64,000 bases of DNA from Agrilactobacillus fermenti (GTDB taxonomy: Bacteria > Bacillota > Bacilli > Lactobacillales > Lactobacillaceae), in the NCBI RefSeq assembly GCF_021030645.1, contig NZ_JACGCJ010000015.1, forward strand, positions 1 through 64,000. Direction: 5' to 3'. The position numbers were made by a program, and so were the translations under genes. Under the pieces are notes generated by a model. That model ran no database searches, was not told where the DNA came from, and saw only the letters and a program-made list of their open reading frames with translations. Below, piece after piece: positions 35,322-43,651 of this stretch; position 1 is the stretch's first letter; each line of letters starts with the position of its first letter.

Positions 35322-35759
35322 TTGGCCAATATAAAACTTGTCTATGCTAGTATGGGTGGACGTAACGAACAGATTGCAAACTACTTACAGGAGTACCTTG
35401 AATCTCAAGGGGCAACTGTGGATAAGAGTGAGATCTCACAGACAGATGCCACTGATTTAGAAAATTTTGATGTTGGTATTGTTGTCACTTATACTTACCA
35501 TGACGGTGACTTACCAGACGAAGCAGTTGATTTTTTTGAAGATCTGAAGCAACTAGATCTCCATGGTAAAATTTATGGTGTTGCTGGTTCTAGTTCCAAA
35601 AAACATCAGCATTTTGGCCGAGCTGTAGACTATTTTGATGCGGCCTTTCAACAAATTGGCGCTGTGAAGGGTGCTGAGAACGTTAAAATCAATGGGGATC
35701 CTGAGACCTCAGACCTAGACGATTTGCGTATGTTTGCCGATCAATTATTGAACGCATAG
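35322..35759 (+). CDS. Flavodoxin
   Basis: A 145-residue FMN-binding electron carrier. The fold signature is the N-terminal strand and phosphate loop VYASMGGRNEQIANYL, and TYTYHDGDLPDEAVDFF with an aromatic residue stacking on FMN. The phosphate loop lacks the usual threonine (SMTGNTE becomes SMGGRNE). Flavodoxins often replace ferredoxin under iron limitation, but no Fur box is seen before this gene. TTG 35322 starts behind AAAGGAG; the DUF2785 gene follows after 12 bases. Confidence 0.88.
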   Translation: MANIKLVYASMGGRNEQIANYLQEYLESQGATVDKSEISQTDATDLENFDVGIVVTYTYHDGDLPDEAVDFFEDLKQLDLHGKIYGVAGSSSKKHQHFGRAVDYFDAAFQQIGAVKGAENVKINGDPETSDLDDLRMFADQLLNA

Positions 35760-35771
35760 GAGGCAATTGAA

Positions 35772-36752
35772 TTGAACGCAGATCATGAAGTGATTCAAAA
35801 AGTTAGTCGTGATTTAAAACAATCACGGTTACAATTTGAGTCGGGCAAGATTTTTAAGAATTTATCAGGTAGAATCGGGCATATTTTTGATGGTGTTGTC
35901 TATCGCAATAAGGTGACGCGGATGGACCTGCCTGAGGATGATGAAGCCGCCTTAGCGCGAATTCAAGCAGTTGCTGTTACAGCTAAACAAGCGGGAGAGC
36001 CTGTATTACTAGACGAAGATTTAGATTATCTGTTAGATCATTTAGCCGCTTTGAATCCACAGGTACGCGACAAGGGCGTTTATTTTTTGTTCAATGATTT
36101 ATTACACATGCAGGCTTTCTCAGATAAGCAATTGCACTATGTAAAAGATACATTATTATCCGATGATTTCTTATTCTATCATATTTTAGAGCCACAAAAT
36201 GATGGTGTCTTCAAACGATCCTTTAGTGTCTTGATCCTTTCAGCGCTATTGTATGCCGATCGGTCTACATATCATACTTTTTCAGACGCCGAACTTGTCG
36301 CAATTATTGACCGAGTGACCGCTTATATTGTTTTAGAAGCGGACGGCCGTGGCTATATTGGGACCAAGGGCTGGGGGCATGCTTATACTCATGTTGGCAA
36401 TGTTTTTGACGAAATTATGGCTTCAGATTTGAATCGGGCCAATAAACTATTTTTCTTAACTGTTTTTCTTCAAGGCTACCGACATATGAGTGTTCCGCTC
36501 GTATTTGGTGAAGACCATCGATTGGCAATGACTTTCAGCTACTTAGCTAATCGAGATAATTTTTTTGCGGAGTATTTTCTAACTTTACTTAAAGATTGGC
36601 AAGCTAGTATTTTGTTGGTAAGACCACAGGAAAACGAAGCGTTTTGGAATCGGTGGTACAATCGTAATCGCTTATTGCAAGCCTTGATCGTACGCAATGA
36701 CTTTCCAGATGCAATTATGGATTATCTGAATGAAATTGTGACCATGTATTAA
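35772..36752 (+). CDS. DUF2785 family protein
   Basis: A 326-residue soluble protein recognised as DUF2785; function unknown. The conserved centre is GRGYIGTKGWGHAYTHVGNV, followed by a His- and Asp-bearing helix region. The N-terminal third is charged and helical. TTG 35772 is preceded by AGGAGG. It is cotranscribed with the flavodoxin gene. Confidence 0.75.
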   Translation: MNADHEVIQKVSRDLKQSRLQFESGKIFKNLSGRIGHIFDGVVYRNKVTRMDLPEDDEAALARIQAVAVTAKQAGEPVLLDEDLDYLLDHLAALNPQVRDKGVYFLFNDLLHMQAFSDKQLHYVKDTLLSDDFLFYHILEPQNDGVFKRSFSVLILSALLYADRSTYHTFSDAELVAIIDRVTAYIVLEADGRGYIGTKGWGHAYTHVGNVFDEIMASDLNRANKLFFLTVFLQGYRHMSVPLVFGEDHRLAMTFSYLANRDNFFAEYFLTLLKDWQASILLVRPQENEAFWNRWYNRNRLLQALIVRNDFPDAIMDYLNEIVTMY

Positions 36753-36820
36753 ATTTGGGTTCAAAAATAGTTATTAAAAGCACAGCGAAAAGGCCACTAA
36801 AATAGAATGATATCGGTACA

Positions 36821-36864
36821 ATAAAAGCCTGAGACAAAAAATATTTTGCTTTCAGGCTTTTATT
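36821..36864. terminator. Bidirectional terminator (GAGACAAAA-type hairpin family)
   Basis: AATAAAAGCCTGAGACAAAA pairs with TTTTGCTTTCAGGCTTTTATT-like sequence. It covers the stop codon of the convergent YczE gene (TAA at 36860-36862 on the minus strand) and serves both genes. Confidence 0.85.
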
Positions 36865-37555
36865 TAGCTGAGTTTGGTGGTAAATGGAGGCCTTGATGTT
36901 TTAGTTTCGGAAAGATATGGATATCAGCCCAGCCGATGATTGAACCTTGTAGGGCTAATGAAAATGCTGTGCCAATATTGATGGCGTAAAGCTGGTGCGT
37001 GATCAAGAAACAAAGTAACGAAACGAGCAAGGGCGGCATAAAGGAAACCCACATTGCGATTGCAGCATTACCTTTAAAAAAACGAAAGCGAATAATTTGC
37101 ATGAAGTCGTCATTTGGATGCAGTAAAATGTTCACACGCTGATAAATGGAAACAGCGATTGCTATTAAAATAATACCGAAGCAATCCAATAAGATACGCA
37201 GTACTAAATCAAAACGCTGTAAATTAAGTAAATCGAATGTGTCCGCAAAAACACCAACCAAATAACTGAAAGGTACCATAAAAACAAAGTTATTCAAGAT
37301 TCGTCTCGGCTCAATTTTCTGTAAAATAACAGCGTTGATGATGACAACAACAACGCCATAGATAATTAATAGCCACTTGAGATTAAAGTGAAGTAGATGA
37401 CTTAAATTGACACCTGACGCCGTCCAAAGCGCACTCCCTAAATTCAGGCTAACAGTTAAACCATTTCCAGTTGCATTTAAGATGATGGATAAAATTAAAA
37501 AAGAAATACTTTGTGTTGCTGACAAGTGCATTGCCGATAAATGTTGTTTTTTCAT
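36860..37555 (-). CDS. YczE/YyaS/YitT-type membrane protein
   Basis: A 231-residue protein with about six membrane helices and the family patterns NATGNGLTVSLNLGSALWTA (first helix) and HPNDDFMQIIRFRFFKGN. The family is of unknown function, sometimes next to transcription regulators, as here with the divergent RRNPP-like regulator. The start ATG is at 37555. Confidence 0.75.
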   Translation of the reverse strand: MKKQHLSAMHLSATQSISFLILSIILNATGNGLTVSLNLGSALWTASGVNLSHLLHFNLKWLLIIYGVVVVIINAVILQKIEPRRILNNFVFMVPFSYLVGVFADTFDLLNLQRFDLVLRILLDCFGIILIAIAVSIYQRVNILLHPNDDFMQIIRFRFFKGNAAIAMWVSFMPPLLVSLLCFLITHQLYAINIGTAFSLALQGSIIGWADIHIFPKLKHQGLHLPPNSAK

Positions 37556-37883
37556 TAATATTTGTCCCGTTATTTAATTTAGATGGTTTATGAGTTAAAA
37601 AACAATTGGTATAAAAGAATGAGAATCATGGTATAAGTACAATAATGAGATAATTACTCATTTAATTAAATAAAAATAATGTATTATGATTTTTATGTTG
37701 CGATTTTTGATTAAATAACATATAATTTGATTGATAATAAGTGCCATTACATTACTTATTATTTTGGGGTATAGGTTTTTAGAAAAGCAATATTTTCTAT
37801 AGGGGTTAAATTTATGTGTTAAATTATTTTTGGCAAATTATAAAAATATATTTATAATTACCGATACTATGGATGGAGTGACA
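37556..37883. other. AT-rich divergent region between yczE and the RRNPP-like regulator
   Basis: It must hold both divergent promoters but is too AT-rich for unique calls; TATAAT-like strings abound. A frame of 11 codons (MYYDFYVAIFD) begins at about 37679 without a ribosome binding site. ATTACTTATT-like repeats occur near 37750. Confidence 0.4.
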
Positions 37884-38738
37884 ATGACAATGAAAATACT
37901 TGGTAGTAAGATCAAACATTATCGTCGTGATCTGGGATTATCACAAAAAGAGTTAGCTGAGGGGGTTTGTACTCAAGCAACCATTAGTTTGATTGAAAAA
38001 CAGAACAAAGTTCCAAGCATTCGCATCTTACTCAGTATTTGTGAACGTTTAAATATTGAATTAGATGACATTATGGATTCTGAACGCAACGAAACTAAGA
38101 CTTCGTTATCACAAACAAGGGAACTTGTAATTCGAGGCGATTTTGAAGCGGCTTTAACCTTGATCAATCAGTTAAACGTTAATGAAATTCTAGATATGGT
38201 GCAATTAAAACAATATTATACTATCAAAGGTATTATTCAGTTATTACGCGATCAAAATCCGGATAAGGCTATTTTTTCCTTTAACCAGACATTAAGCCAC
38301 TATACACCGACAACTTCAATCTATGATCTAGAGGCTGTTGCTGGTTTGGTATTGGCATATATTGATAAAAATGACTTAGAAGACGCTTTAAGTTATGTGA
38401 AACAGTTACAAAAAATGTTAAGCAATCATACTGAAACATATCAATTGGACAATGATACTAAGATTTTTGTAGATTATGCGATGGGTATTGCTTTATTCAA
38501 AGCTGGCCGCAAGCACGATGCTATCAAATATATTGATCAAGGTATTGAAATTGCCAAGGCAAAGCAAACTCTAGTTTTTCTAGCCATTTTTTATGGCCTA
38601 AATGCTTTTTGTGATGATATCACTGCCGCTAAGAACAAAATGATTGCCTGTGCATTAGCAGAGATCGTTCATTTGGATTTGGCTAAATTATTATTTAGCC
38701 AAGAATTAGAAATCAAAAAATGGGTCAAGTTTGCTTGA
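37884..38738 (+). CDS. RRNPP-like transcriptional regulator (HTH plus TPR)
   Basis: A regulator with an N-terminal Xre-type helix-turn-helix (LGSKIKHYRRDLGLSQKELA, CTQATISLIEKQNKVPSI) and a C-terminal all-helical region of TPR type up to residue 284. This layout is that of Rgg/PlcR/PrgX proteins, many of which bind short signalling peptides. ATG 37884 behind ggatggag is preferred; the frame is open further up. No obvious pheromone gene is adjacent. The divergent YczE-like membrane protein is a candidate target. Confidence 0.82.
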   Translation: MTMKILGSKIKHYRRDLGLSQKELAEGVCTQATISLIEKQNKVPSIRILLSICERLNIELDDIMDSERNETKTSLSQTRELVIRGDFEAALTLINQLNVNEILDMVQLKQYYTIKGIIQLLRDQNPDKAIFSFNQTLSHYTPTTSIYDLEAVAGLVLAYIDKNDLEDALSYVKQLQKMLSNHTETYQLDNDTKIFVDYAMGIALFKAGRKHDAIKYIDQGIEIAKAKQTLVFLAIFYGLNAFCDDITAAKNKMIACALAEIVHLDLAKLLFSQELEIKKWVKFA

Positions 38739-38793
38739 TGTTTTTACAATAGCAAGAACAAGAATGTAATAAAAAAATTTAGTGTTCGGAATG

Positions 38794-38832
38794 ATGAGAG
38801 GTCGGAGACAATTTTGTCTTCGACCTCTCATT
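38794..38832. terminator. Bidirectional terminator (GAGACAAAA-type hairpin family)
   Basis: ATGAGAGGTCGGAGACA pairs with TGTCTTCGACCTCTCAT, with a 7-8 base loop. No long T-run follows on the plus strand, so termination efficiency is uncertain. Confidence 0.65.
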
Positions 38833-38872
38833 CGTGGTACCTATATAATGGCTTAATAATAAGTCAAAGTTC

Positions 38873-39376
38873 TTATTTTTGAGGACCCTTGATCGTGCTT
38901 TTCTTATTCACAACATCTAAAGCGGGCTTGTTTTCCAAATCGGAACGGACGACCAAGACGTCACAATTTGCTGAACGTGTGACAAATTCAGTTACGGATC
39001 CAATCAATAACCGCTCAACAGCGTTGAGACCAGTAGCCCCGATCATGATTAAATCGATGCCATTGTCTTTGGGAAAATCACGCCCGATGATTGTTTTTGG
39101 TGCCCCATATTCGATGCTATATGAAACATCATCTAAACCGGCTTGATTAGCAGTTTTAACATATTCTTCCATTGTACTTTTGGCAGTCTGTGTGACTTGT
39201 TCAACCATCGCTGAGTCAAAACTGGAAACATTTTGAAAAGCTCGCGTATCAATGACGTGAATTAAGTAAAGGTGTGCCTGGTTACGTTTGGCAACTTCTA
39301 CTGCCTTTCGGAAAGCCAGTTCAGCTTCATAAGAACCATCTACAGCCACAAGAATTTTTTTATATTGTTGTAACAC
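38873..39376 (-). CDS. uspA: Universal stress protein
   Basis: A 167-residue UspA-domain protein. The ATP-binding pattern G-2x-G-9x-GS is present in GATGLNAVERLLIGSVTEF, and ILVAVDGSYEAELAF is the N-terminal strand, so it is of the ATP-binding type. GTG 39376 with aagggg eight bases before it is the likely start; an upstream GTG falls inside that binding site. The C-terminal 20 residues are polar and beyond the usual domain. Confidence 0.92.
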   Translation of the reverse strand: MLQQYKKILVAVDGSYEAELAFRKAVEVAKRNQAHLYLIHVIDTRAFQNVSSFDSAMVEQVTQTAKSTMEEYVKTANQAGLDDVSYSIEYGAPKTIIGRDFPKDNGIDLIMIGATGLNAVERLLIGSVTEFVTRSANCDVLVVRSDLENKPALDVVNKKSTIKGPQK

Positions 39377-39452
39377 AAAAATCACCCCTTCGATCGTTAC
39401 GATCTTATTTATCTTTATTGTACAACAAATTTGGATGTAAAGGCTTTTTTTA

Positions 39453-39731
39453 TTACATCAATTTACCAATACTTACAGCAAAAAATGCCACAATGAAGCT
39501 GGCCAATAATAACGGAATAACTTGTAGTTTTGGCTGACCAACGAATAATAAAATAACACTGACTAAGATAATTAATAAGAGCGCGTAGGCTGTTATTTGC
39601 ATCGTTCGTTTGAGTACTGGTTCGTCAGTCATTGAACGGCCCAAAAAATTAGTATGACTATGGCGCAGTAAATAGATGGCTAATGCAGCAACAACGATCA
39701 GAAAAATAAGTATGGCAATGGTGATCAACAT
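39453..39731 (-). CDS. Small membrane protein of unknown function
   Basis: I do not recognise this family. The 92-residue protein has three likely membrane helices (residues 2-20, 45-65, 70-90) and a polar loop HSHTNFLGRSMTDEPVLKR between the first two. The start has aaggag upstream. It lies between uspA and the 6S RNA, all on the minus strand. Confidence 0.65.
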   Translation of the reverse strand: MLITIAILIFLIVVAALAIYLLRHSHTNFLGRSMTDEPVLKRTMQITAYALLLIILVSVILLFVGQPKLQVIPLLLASFIVAFFAVSIGKLM

Positions 39732-39784
39732 AAAATAACTCCTTATAAAGATAAATGTTCATATCGAATTTCAATTATTGCAAA

Positions 39785-39826
39785 AATAAAAAGCCGGAAC
39801 AAAACGCAAATTTTGTCCCGACCTCT
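39785..39826 (-). terminator. Terminator downstream of 6S RNA (GAGACAAAA-type hairpin family)
   Basis: On the minus strand GGTCGGGACAAAA pairs with TTTTGTTCCGGC, followed by TTTTTATTTTT. Confidence 0.8.
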
Positions 39827-39842
39827 ATAAAGCTCAACGCTT

Positions 39843-40042
39843 TATGTGATAACTAGTGGTGCCGGTTCGTATATTCCCTTGTGTTGAACCCGCTATTCAC
39901 TAAAGCGAGTGGATGGTTAACTTCTTAATCAGGATCCTCGTGAAAAGGCATGCCAATCATCGATAGTATAGCCACCCTAATGTAGAATTACTTGATCGGT
40001 CAACCATAAGTGGGAAAAGTCGTACACCTTAGTAACCACATC
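39843..40042 (-). ncRNA. ssrS: 6S RNA (probable)
   Basis: 6S RNA binds the housekeeping RNA polymerase and mimics an open promoter. The region encodes no protein, is about 200 bases long, and its ends pair: ATGTGGTTACTA-AGGTG at the 5' end with CACC-ACTAGTTATCACAT at the 3' end, about 15 of 17 positions. It has its own strong promoter and a terminator-like 3' region (ATAAAGC/GCTTTAT hairpin). It lies beside a YrvN-type rarA, as the Bacillus 6S-1 RNA gene does. No tmRNA or RNase P signature is present. Confidence 0.78.
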
Positions 40043-40045
40043 TTT

Positions 40046-40074
40046 AATTTATCATACTTAGGTGGGACGTGCAA
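40046..40074 (-). promoter_or_regulatory. Promoter of the 6S RNA
   Basis: On the minus strand: TTGCAC (40069-40074), 17 bases, TAAATT (40046-40051), with an upstream TGA giving an extended -10. Confidence 0.65.
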
Positions 40075-40104
40075 GAAAACGCTTCGAATATGGTCAAGTT
40101 CGCC

Positions 40105-41382
40105 TTAAATTTGATCCAATAGTTTTTTGATTTTTTCATATTGCTGCTTGAAAGCTTGTTCATATTTACCATTAGTTTTGGGTTCATAATATTGCCGATG
40201 TTTTAATTTATTTGGTAAATATTGTTGTGGCGTAAAATCACCGGGGAAATTATGTGGGTATTGGTATGTCGTACCATGACCCAAAGCCTTAGCACCGGCA
40301 TAGTGGGCATCTTTTAAGCTAGCAGGAACTTCGCCCATTTGTCCATTATGAATATCTGCAAGTGCAGCATCTACAGCAGCCATGCCTGAATTTGATTTCG
40401 GCGAGAGACATAATTCGATGACGGCATCGGCTAGGGGAATGCGTGCCTCGGGTAATCCTAACCGTTCGGCGGCTTGAACAGCAGTTACGGTTCGAGCGCA
40501 GGCTGGTAGATTTGCCATGCCGATATCTTCATAAGCAATAACCATTAAACGCCGCATAATACTTGTCAGATCGCCAGCCTCAATCAAACGTGCTAAGTAG
40601 TGTAGGGCAGCATCAGTGTCACTACCACGAATTGATTTTTGAAACGCAGAGATCACATCGTAATGAGCATCACCATCTTTATCGTGGGAAAATGATTTTT
40701 TCTGTAATGTTTCTTCAGCTGCTTTTAAATCGATTTGAATATTACCATCAGCATCAGGCGTTGTTGATAAGACCGCTAGTTCTAGTGCGTTTAAGGCACT
40801 CCGTAAATCACCATTGGTGGCCTCAGAAAAATGAGCTAAGGCTTCCGATGAGAGTGTCACATGATAGGTGCCTAACCCATGCTTAGTATCGTTTAAAGCA
40901 CGCGTGAGTGCTGTTTGAATATCAGCCGGAGTTAAAGGCTTTAGCTCAAAAATTTGTGTACGGCTGCGGATTGCTGGGGAGATATTGATGTAGGGGTTTT
41001 CCGTGGTTGCACCAATCAAAATGATACGGCCGCTTTCTAAATGGGGTAATAAAAAATCCTGTTTGCTTTTGTCTAAACGATGAATTTCATCAAGTAATAA
41101 GATAACCGTGCCACTAATTTTGGCTTCTTCGGCGACAATTTGAAGATCTTTTTTTGTGTTGGTCGCCGCATTTAACATTCTAAAAGCATATTTAGTGCTG
41201 CCGGCAATGGCACTAGCAATACTAGTTTTGCCGATACCGGGTGGGCCATATAATATCATTGAAGACAGCATTTTGGCCTGGACCATACGGTAAATGATCT
41301 TACCTGGGCCAACTAAATGCTGCTGCCCAACAATTTCAGCAATGTTTGTCGGGCGCATTCGATAGGCAAGTGGTTTTTGCAT
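40105..41382 (-). CDS. RarA paralogue of YrvN type
   Basis: A 425-residue AAA+ ATPase of the RarA/MgsA family. Walker A is LYGPPGIGKTS, Walker B LLLDEIHRLDKSKQDF, sensor GATTENPYIN, and the MgsA domain has LCLSPKSNSGMAAVDAAL. KPLAYRMRPTNIAEIVGQ at the start and the C-terminal PNKLKHRQYYEPK match Bacillus YrvN more than E. coli RarA. ATG 41382 behind aaaggag is chosen; the frame is open 36 codons further. It coexists with the canonical form at 31898-33247. Confidence 0.92.
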   Translation of the reverse strand: MQKPLAYRMRPTNIAEIVGQQHLVGPGKIIYRMVQAKMLSSMILYGPPGIGKTSIASAIAGSTKYAFRMLNAATNTKKDLQIVAEEAKISGTVILLLDEIHRLDKSKQDFLLPHLESGRIILIGATTENPYINISPAIRSRTQIFELKPLTPADIQTALTRALNDTKHGLGTYHVTLSSEALAHFSEATNGDLRSALNALELAVLSTTPDADGNIQIDLKAAEETLQKKSFSHDKDGDAHYDVISAFQKSIRGSDTDAALHYLARLIEAGDLTSIMRRLMVIAYEDIGMANLPACARTVTAVQAAERLGLPEARIPLADAVIELCLSPKSNSGMAAVDAALADIHNGQMGEVPASLKDAHYAGAKALGHGTTYQYPHNFPGDFTPQQYLPNKLKHRQYYEPKTNGKYEQAFKQQYEKIKKLLDQI

Positions 41383-41461
41383 GATTTCTCCTTTGATTAT
41401 TAATGTACAAGTGATTTCTGGGAAGTTATAATGAAAACTATAGTACCAGAGGGGTGAAGGG

Positions 41462-43651
41462 ATGCTAACAAATATTGGCGAGACGATCATTGATTTAAAA
41501 TTACAACAGCAACTTAATTATGCCAGTCTCAGTATTAAAAAAAATATTCAATTTGTGCAATTTACTGAGGCAAAAGCAGCTCTGCCTGAGATAGCAAAAA
41601 TTAAGGCATTGGTGCATGAAAACTATAGTCACTTAGGGCACCAGGACACCCAGTTACTATTAGAAACTGATTTTTTTACTGATGAAGCCAAAACAATGGC
41701 ACAATTGAAAGCATTGGACGATGTTATTGATCGACAGTTGGCTCAAGATGTCTATCAATGGCCTTTAAGTTATTTACCGCAGGATTTTGGACAATCAGCT
41801 AATCATAATACACCATTTGAAGCTTCACAGACAGCCGTTCGTTTTGCTTTGCCAGAAATTTTGCTCAGATCTTTATATGGACGTCTAGGTAGTGAATACG
41901 ATAGTTACCGTGCATTCAAGGATGCCTGTTATTTACATATTGCCAAAAATATGGTTGCTGAGCTAGCAACGTTGACTTATTTTTTTGCGGCTACTCCAAT
42001 ATTTGATCAAGCTAATAGTCGTTTAAAACGTTCAGCTTTTCAAGCGGAGTTATATTTAGATGGGGCGCTTTTTAATAGTTTAACAAATTATCGACAGGCA
42101 ATCCGACAAGCGGCTAAATTGGCACAACCTAAATTGTTGAACAGTCCTATTTTCTTACGGCCAGCAGCCGGAGATCCTGAATTTAAACAGGGGATTCAGT
42201 TCATTGAACTTAGGGGCTTAGATCTTCAACCTAATGTGGTGGATGGTATTTTTGAATATCAGCTGCAATTAGTCAAAATTGCGTTGCTAAATGCGTTTGT
42301 TAGTCCTGAAGCGACCACGGTGCATATTCAAACAAAATTGAAACACTGGCGAGCACTGGTCGGTGAAGATCCCTTGGTTGCCAGTGCTTATCAAGATGAC
42401 TTAGTTAACGCAATTTCAAGTTTGAGTTATTTTAATGACAAGTATTTAAAAAACCATGGTTATCAGAATCTATTAACCCGGTTAATTGCGACTGCACGTC
42501 AAAATAATCAGTTACAAGCTTATCAAGTCGCCCAATCTTATTCCAATATTGGTGCATTGGCTTTTGGCAAGACAGTTGCGCAAAAGAATAAACGCATTAC
42601 ACGGAATAACGGTTTCTCATTGCGTGGCTATTCTGAAAAGACCTTGTCAGTGCAACATCTTTTAAGCAGTGTGCTTAAGTTTGGGGTACACTATCACTTT
42701 TTGAATGATATGACCGACATGCTGGCTTTGCGGTTGGGGCATCATTTAGAATACGTGGCACAGGGGCAAAAAACAAGCCAAAATTCGGCCACTTTAGCGG
42801 CGCTTTTGGCAGATCCAATTGCATTAAGCCAAACACTTGCCAGTGTTGTTGCCATACCCAAGAGAATTGTTACGGATTCTTGGACGCAAGCACAGCAACA
42901 ATTTAAGCGTCGTTTTGCGAACAATGGGGTGATCATTCAACCATTGCATCAAGCAGACAATCAATTTGGCGAACATTTTTTTGCTGAACCGATTTCAGAG
43001 CAACGATTTAAGCAGGCCTATCTTGAAGCAGAAGATGTTGACGCTCATGTGATGGTAACTGCTTATGTACCCGGGTCGATTTATGATTTCTACATTTGTG
43101 ATGGTCAGGTTCAAGCTGTGATAGAGAAAGTACCAGGTAATGTGATTGGTGACGGAATCAGCACGATAGCTGAGTTGATTATGCAAAAAAATGATCACGC
43201 TGACCGAGGCCGTTGGGAACAAACCCCCTTTGTCACGCTGCAAGCTACAGCTGAAGTAAAGGCAATGTTAACGCGCCAAAATATGACACTTGACACCATT
43301 CCAGAACGAGGCGTTCAAGTGCTATTGAGCCAGCAAACAGGTCGACACTATGGTGGCGAAACGATGATCGTTACCGCAGAAATAGACACGAGTTATCTTA
43401 AGTTAGTTGAAAAAGTAGCTGCACACATTCAATTGCGGCATGGGACGATGAAACTAGTCATTGATAATATCTATGCCCCTTATCAGGCTAGGTCACAGAA
43501 CGCTATCTTATTGGCTGCCTCAAGCACACCTAATTTAATTGCTTTTGATTATCCAGCCAGGGGCAAAGCAGCGCAGTTAAGTGATCAATTGATTCAGACT
43601 TTATTCAAATCAGAACTTTTATTGGAGAAATCACATGATAACACTAGATGA
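41462..43651 (+). CDS. GshF-like glutathione synthetase homologue, probable pseudoenzyme
   Basis: The 729-residue protein can be aligned by eye along the whole of bifunctional GshF (gamma-glutamylcysteine ligase plus ATP-grasp): WPLSYLPQD, IQFIELRGLDLQPN, and VQAVIEKVPGNVIGDGISTI. Key residues look lost. The ligase half lacks FGLERE at the N-terminus, and SGIHYNLG is replaced by TAVRFALP. In the ATP-grasp half, the lysine of VVKPKSTN is Gln (IIQPLHQAD), and the metal-binding ELNFNP is replaced by AASSTP. It is divergent from the YrvN gene and overlaps the UPF0637 gene by 17 bases. The frame is intact, which suggests a kept non-catalytic function. Confidence 0.75.
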   Translation: MLTNIGETIIDLKLQQQLNYASLSIKKNIQFVQFTEAKAALPEIAKIKALVHENYSHLGHQDTQLLLETDFFTDEAKTMAQLKALDDVIDRQLAQDVYQWPLSYLPQDFGQSANHNTPFEASQTAVRFALPEILLRSLYGRLGSEYDSYRAFKDACYLHIAKNMVAELATLTYFFAATPIFDQANSRLKRSAFQAELYLDGALFNSLTNYRQAIRQAAKLAQPKLLNSPIFLRPAAGDPEFKQGIQFIELRGLDLQPNVVDGIFEYQLQLVKIALLNAFVSPEATTVHIQTKLKHWRALVGEDPLVASAYQDDLVNAISSLSYFNDKYLKNHGYQNLLTRLIATARQNNQLQAYQVAQSYSNIGALAFGKTVAQKNKRITRNNGFSLRGYSEKTLSVQHLLSSVLKFGVHYHFLNDMTDMLALRLGHHLEYVAQGQKTSQNSATLAALLADPIALSQTLASVVAIPKRIVTDSWTQAQQQFKRRFANNGVIIQPLHQADNQFGEHFFAEPISEQRFKQAYLEAEDVDAHVMVTAYVPGSIYDFYICDGQVQAVIEKVPGNVIGDGISTIAELIMQKNDHADRGRWEQTPFVTLQATAEVKAMLTRQNMTLDTIPERGVQVLLSQQTGRHYGGETMIVTAEIDTSYLKLVEKVAAHIQLRHGTMKLVIDNIYAPYQARSQNAILLAASSTPNLIAFDYPARGKAAQLSDQLIQTLFKSELLLEKSHDNTR

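Noticed and set aside
34340-36752. The HAD, flavodoxin and DUF2785 genes as an iron-limitation operon with suf
   Set aside because: HAD is on the opposite strand, and no Fur-like box was found before the flavodoxin gene.
37679-37714. Short frame MYYDFYVAIFD upstream of the RRNPP-like regulator as a pheromone gene
   Set aside because: It has no ribosome binding site, no secretion-like leader, and such frames are frequent in AT-rich DNA.
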